Positions 16,008 through 17,367 of a stretch of DNA of 17,367 nt are shown piece by piece. Within the stretch, counting starts at the first letter, position 1. Every line of letters begins with the position of its first letter. The translations under genes and the position numbers were made by a program. The DNA lies in contig CAJTVL010000081.1 of NCBI GenBank assembly GCA_910579425.1, positions 1 to 17,367 on the forward strand, written 5' to 3'. This DNA is from an uncultured Lachnospiraceae bacterium. Lineage in GTDB: Bacteria > Bacillota > Clostridia > Lachnospirales > Lachnospiraceae. The notes beneath the pieces were generated by a model. It had not been told where the DNA came from. It ran no database searches and was given only the letters and a program-made list of their open reading frames with translations.

Positions 16008-16022
16008 CCCCATGCTCCTGTC

Positions 16023-16493
16023 TTAGGCTTGATCGACATTCAGCTTCTTTTCCATAATTTCATAAACCAGCTTTACATCATTTTCCAGTTCACAAACCCC
16101 ATGCCCTACGGTATGGTAGCCCCTGTGTTCATACAAAAACACTGCCGGGAGGGAAGCATCCAGAACGGCTGTATCATGCTTTTTCCGGATTTCGTCTTCC
16201 AGATGGCTCAAAATCTGTGAACCGCATCCCTGCCCCTGATACCCGGGCAGCACATAGAGCCCTGTAATATGGTTGTTATCATAACAGCCTGTTCCCACAA
16301 CAACGCCGCCTGTCACCAGCACGCCCATATTTCCGGAAGCAATGCCCTCCAGAATGTGCTCCCTGCTGTGAAGCCTGCAAAAGAAATCTGCCACCCGGGC
16401 AGGATAATATTTGGGGTATACTGTTTTGATGGTTGTATGCAAAACGTTGTAAATTTCATCCGCCATGTCGAAGGCTGCCGTCCTGTATTCCAT
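16023..16493 (-). CDS. GNAT-family N-acetyltransferase
   Basis: This 156-residue single-domain acetyltransferase has the acetyl-CoA binding motif LYVLPGYQGQGCGSQIL at about 79-95 (Q86 to G91), followed by the helix HLEDEIRKK. The late YEHRGYHTVGHG segment is the usual C-terminal GNAT signature. The substrate is unknown. I chose ATG 16493 because GGAGGA lies 9 bases upstream. An in-frame ATG 17 codons earlier would lie upstream of the promoter -10 element, so it cannot be transcribed from that promoter. It has a well-formed promoter with a palindrome over the -10, suggesting repressor control, and leads a two-ORF unit ended by the terminator at 15719-15761. Confidence 0.9.
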   Translation of the reverse strand: MEYRTAAFDMADEIYNVLHTTIKTVYPKYYPARVADFFCRLHSREHILEGIASGNMGVLVTGGVVVGTGCYDNNHITGLYVLPGYQGQGCGSQILSHLEDEIRKKHDTAVLDASLPAVFLYEHRGYHTVGHGVCELENDVKLVYEIMEKKLNVDQA

Positions 16494-16512
16494 ATTTATG
16501 ATTCCTCCTGCA

Positions 16513-16526
16513 TACAGTATACTGTA
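16513..16526. promoter_or_regulatory. 14-bp perfect palindrome over the GNAT -10 element (candidate operator)
   Basis: TACAGTATACTGTA is fully self-complementary and contains the -10 hexamer of the minus-strand GNAT promoter. A dimeric repressor bound here would block RNA polymerase. The TACA...TGTA ends recall sites of BlaI/CopY-type and some MarR/GntR regulators, but the spacing differs, and no regulator gene is adjacent. Confidence 0.5.
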
Positions 16527-16544
16527 AAGCAGAAAGGGAAACAA
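16516..16544 (-). promoter_or_regulatory. Sigma-A promoter of the minus-strand GNAT gene
   Basis: On the minus strand TTGTTT (16539-16544) and TATACT (16516-16521) are separated by 17 bases. The start codon at 16493 is about 22 bases past the -10, giving a very short leader that contains the GGAGGA site. Confidence 0.75.
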
Positions 16545-16639
16545 TAGGCGATGGGAGATTTCGGCAAAATACCCTGCACGATGTTATTTTTCATGGGAGG
16601 TGGGAGGTGATCAAAGGGGTGCAGATATTTTTTCTGCCA

Positions 16640-16668
16640 TAGACTTTAAACTTTTGCTGTGATATACT
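16640..16668 (+). promoter_or_regulatory. Promoter of the 63-residue protein gene
   Basis: TAGACT (16640-16645) and TATACT (16663-16668) are separated by 17 bases, about 51 bases before the ATG at 16720. The region from 16545 to 16639 contains a GGGAGGT direct duplication but no gene. Confidence 0.6.
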
Positions 16669-16719
16669 TATCTCATACCGATAAAAACGAATAAGACACA
16701 ACAGAAAGCAGGTGATCAT

Positions 16720-16911
16720 ATGCCGTCTGGTATCGAAGTGACAAAAGCTGCACTTGACGATTTTGCAAAAGTCCAAAGGCGTATGTTGTTAGCAAAAAAG
16801 GAAAATGCCGTTGAAACATATGCCGATCTGAAAGAGGAGTACCTGACATTGAAAGCATTATTAAATGTTTCAGGTATCAATCTCTCAGAACTTGACAGGA
16901 TCAAGGAATAA
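16720..16911 (+). CDS. Small soluble hypothetical protein
   Basis: This 63-residue, highly charged, largely helical protein (VTKAALDDFAKVQRRMLLAK, then YADLKEEYLTLKALLNVSG, ending LSELDRIKE) has no membrane segment or known motif. The heptad-like spacing of leucines suggests a short coiled coil. CAGGTGA lies about 6 bases before the ATG. It has its own promoter and a strong terminator 22 bases after the stop, so it is a complete single-gene transcription unit. That organisation, more than the sequence, argues it is real. I have an impression of similar small proteins in Lachnospiraceae but cannot assign a function. Confidence 0.75.
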   Translation: MPSGIEVTKAALDDFAKVQRRMLLAKKENAVETYADLKEEYLTLKALLNVSGINLSELDRIKE

Positions 16912-16933
16912 AAGCAAAAGCATGTATTCAGCC

Positions 16934-16983
16934 AAAAAGGTGTAAAGGCGATTCATTGAGAATCAGGGCTTTATACCTTTTTT
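16934..16983 (+). terminator. Intrinsic terminator, probably bidirectional
   Basis: A stem of AAAAAGGTGTAAAG (16934-16947) with CTTTATACCTTTTT (16969-16982), one G-T wobble, continues inward with GATTC/GAATC. The A-run and T-run at the ends provide U-tracts for either strand. It ends the 63-residue protein gene and would also stop minus-strand transcription from the decayed gene to its right. Confidence 0.8.
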
Positions 16984-17034
16984 GTGCGCAGGGACGTATG
17001 GACGTAGCGATTGCTTTCCCAGACTATGTGTGGG

Positions 17035-17056
17035 TGATCAAATATACATTTGATCA
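17035..17056. repeat. Perfect 9-bp inverted repeat at the end of the decayed isomerase gene
   Basis: TGATCAAAT (17035-17043) and ATTTGATCA (17048-17056) flank the 4-base spacer ATAC. The right arm contains the stop codon of the relic's last open frame. It is AT-rich with no T-tract. It could be a protein-binding site or a scar, and its role is unknown. Confidence 0.5.
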
Positions 17057-17367
17057 AAACCATTCCCCGTATCCCATTTTAATCAGATTATCCCGGGAAA
17101 TCGCCAGAGACTCATATACAGGTGGCATAAGAGAATTGAAGCATTCCAATGCGGAGAATCGTACATCCCACCGCTTTGCAATCAGCCACAATTTTATCAA
17201 AGTCATCCCGCAAGGTGTCAAATGCGCTGCCCATATCAATGCCGAAGGGTTCTTTGGCGCAGGACATGGCGGCAATATCCATGCCAAACTCCTTGCTTTG
17301 TACTCCAATCGTTCGTCCAGATAGCCGGACAGCAAATCAATCTGCTGCTGGGAAATGGTCTCCACGG
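17054..17367 (-). pseudogene. Frameshifted, truncated sugar phosphate isomerase/epimerase (runs off right edge)
   Basis: Three minus-strand pieces join into one sensible protein. The outer frame from the edge reads ISQQQIDLLSGYLDE. A second frame, open between about 17336 and 17112, reads IGVQSKEFGMDIAAMSC, FDTLRDDFDKIVADCKAVGC and TILRIGM. The outer frame then resumes with MPPVYESLAISRDNLIKM and a stop at 17054. The order matches TIM-barrel xylose-isomerase-like epimerases, in which LxDDxDKVIxxxKxLGC precedes a strand ending IGxM and a PxxYxSL loop. Shifts fall near 17307-17318 and 17130-17145. The C-terminal half of the roughly 270-residue family is missing, so the gene is dead even if one shift were a sequencing error. 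The N-terminus lies beyond the window. Confidence 0.65.

Noticed and set aside
16956..17324. Plus-strand open frame of about 120 codons at the right edge
   Set aside because: It begins inside a terminator and runs antisense to the decayed isomerase sequence, which explains the coding signal better.

Overview
The window looks like chromosome from an anaerobic Firmicute of the Clostridia, most likely Lachnospiraceae. This rests on strong AGGAGG-type ribosome binding sites, sigma-A promoters, an LplA/LplB/LplC-type oligosaccharide ABC transporter next to a membrane-anchored AraC regulator, a short NAD-type malic enzyme, and small proteins I associate with that family. No rRNA, tRNA, CRISPR array, insertion sequence or phage gene was found.

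Layout. (i) Positions 1-698: tail of an unidentified gene, then an HD-domain hydrolase. (ii) 861-1348: an orphan, probably exported, 137-residue protein behind a strong extended -10 promoter. (iii) 1342-1690: a possible minus-strand relic holding a very strong GC hairpin. (iv) 1665-3059: an AAA_14/DUF4143 ATPase with its own promoter, a 27-bp near-palindrome at the expected transcription start and a six-codon leader ORF overlapping its start codon. (v) 3146-11764, minus strand: the main functional unit, a Gram-positive polysaccharide-utilisation locus. Gene order in transcription is transmembrane AraC regulator, solute-binding lipoprotein, two permeases, and a cytoplasmic GH31 glycosidase with a PA14-like insert that suggests alpha-xylosidase. 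(vi) 12080-15720, plus strand: PfkB kinase (2-keto-3-deoxygluconate kinase type), NAD malic enzyme and a tandem GNAT protein. (vii) 15719-16544, minus strand: a GNAT gene with a palindrome over its promoter, a truncated small ORF and a terminator. (viii) 16640-16983: a conserved-looking 63-residue protein with promoter and terminator. (ix) 17035-17367: a decayed sugar phosphate isomerase/epimerase gene running off the right edge.

How it works together. The AraC protein probably senses an extracellular glycan fragment and activates the binding-protein promoter. The lipoprotein captures oligosaccharide, the two permeases import it using an ATPase encoded elsewhere (none is present here), and the GH31 enzyme trims it in the cytoplasm. 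A terminator-like hairpin between the binding-protein gene and the first permease gene would make the binding protein more abundant than the membrane parts. The ketodeoxygluconate-type kinase and malic enzyme are central-carbon genes with no proven link to the locus.

I do not see a clear new multi-gene system. The least explained parts are the ATPase gene with its palindromic start site and leader ORF, the unusual inverted repeats at 3073-3135 and 17035-17056, and the two relic regions.
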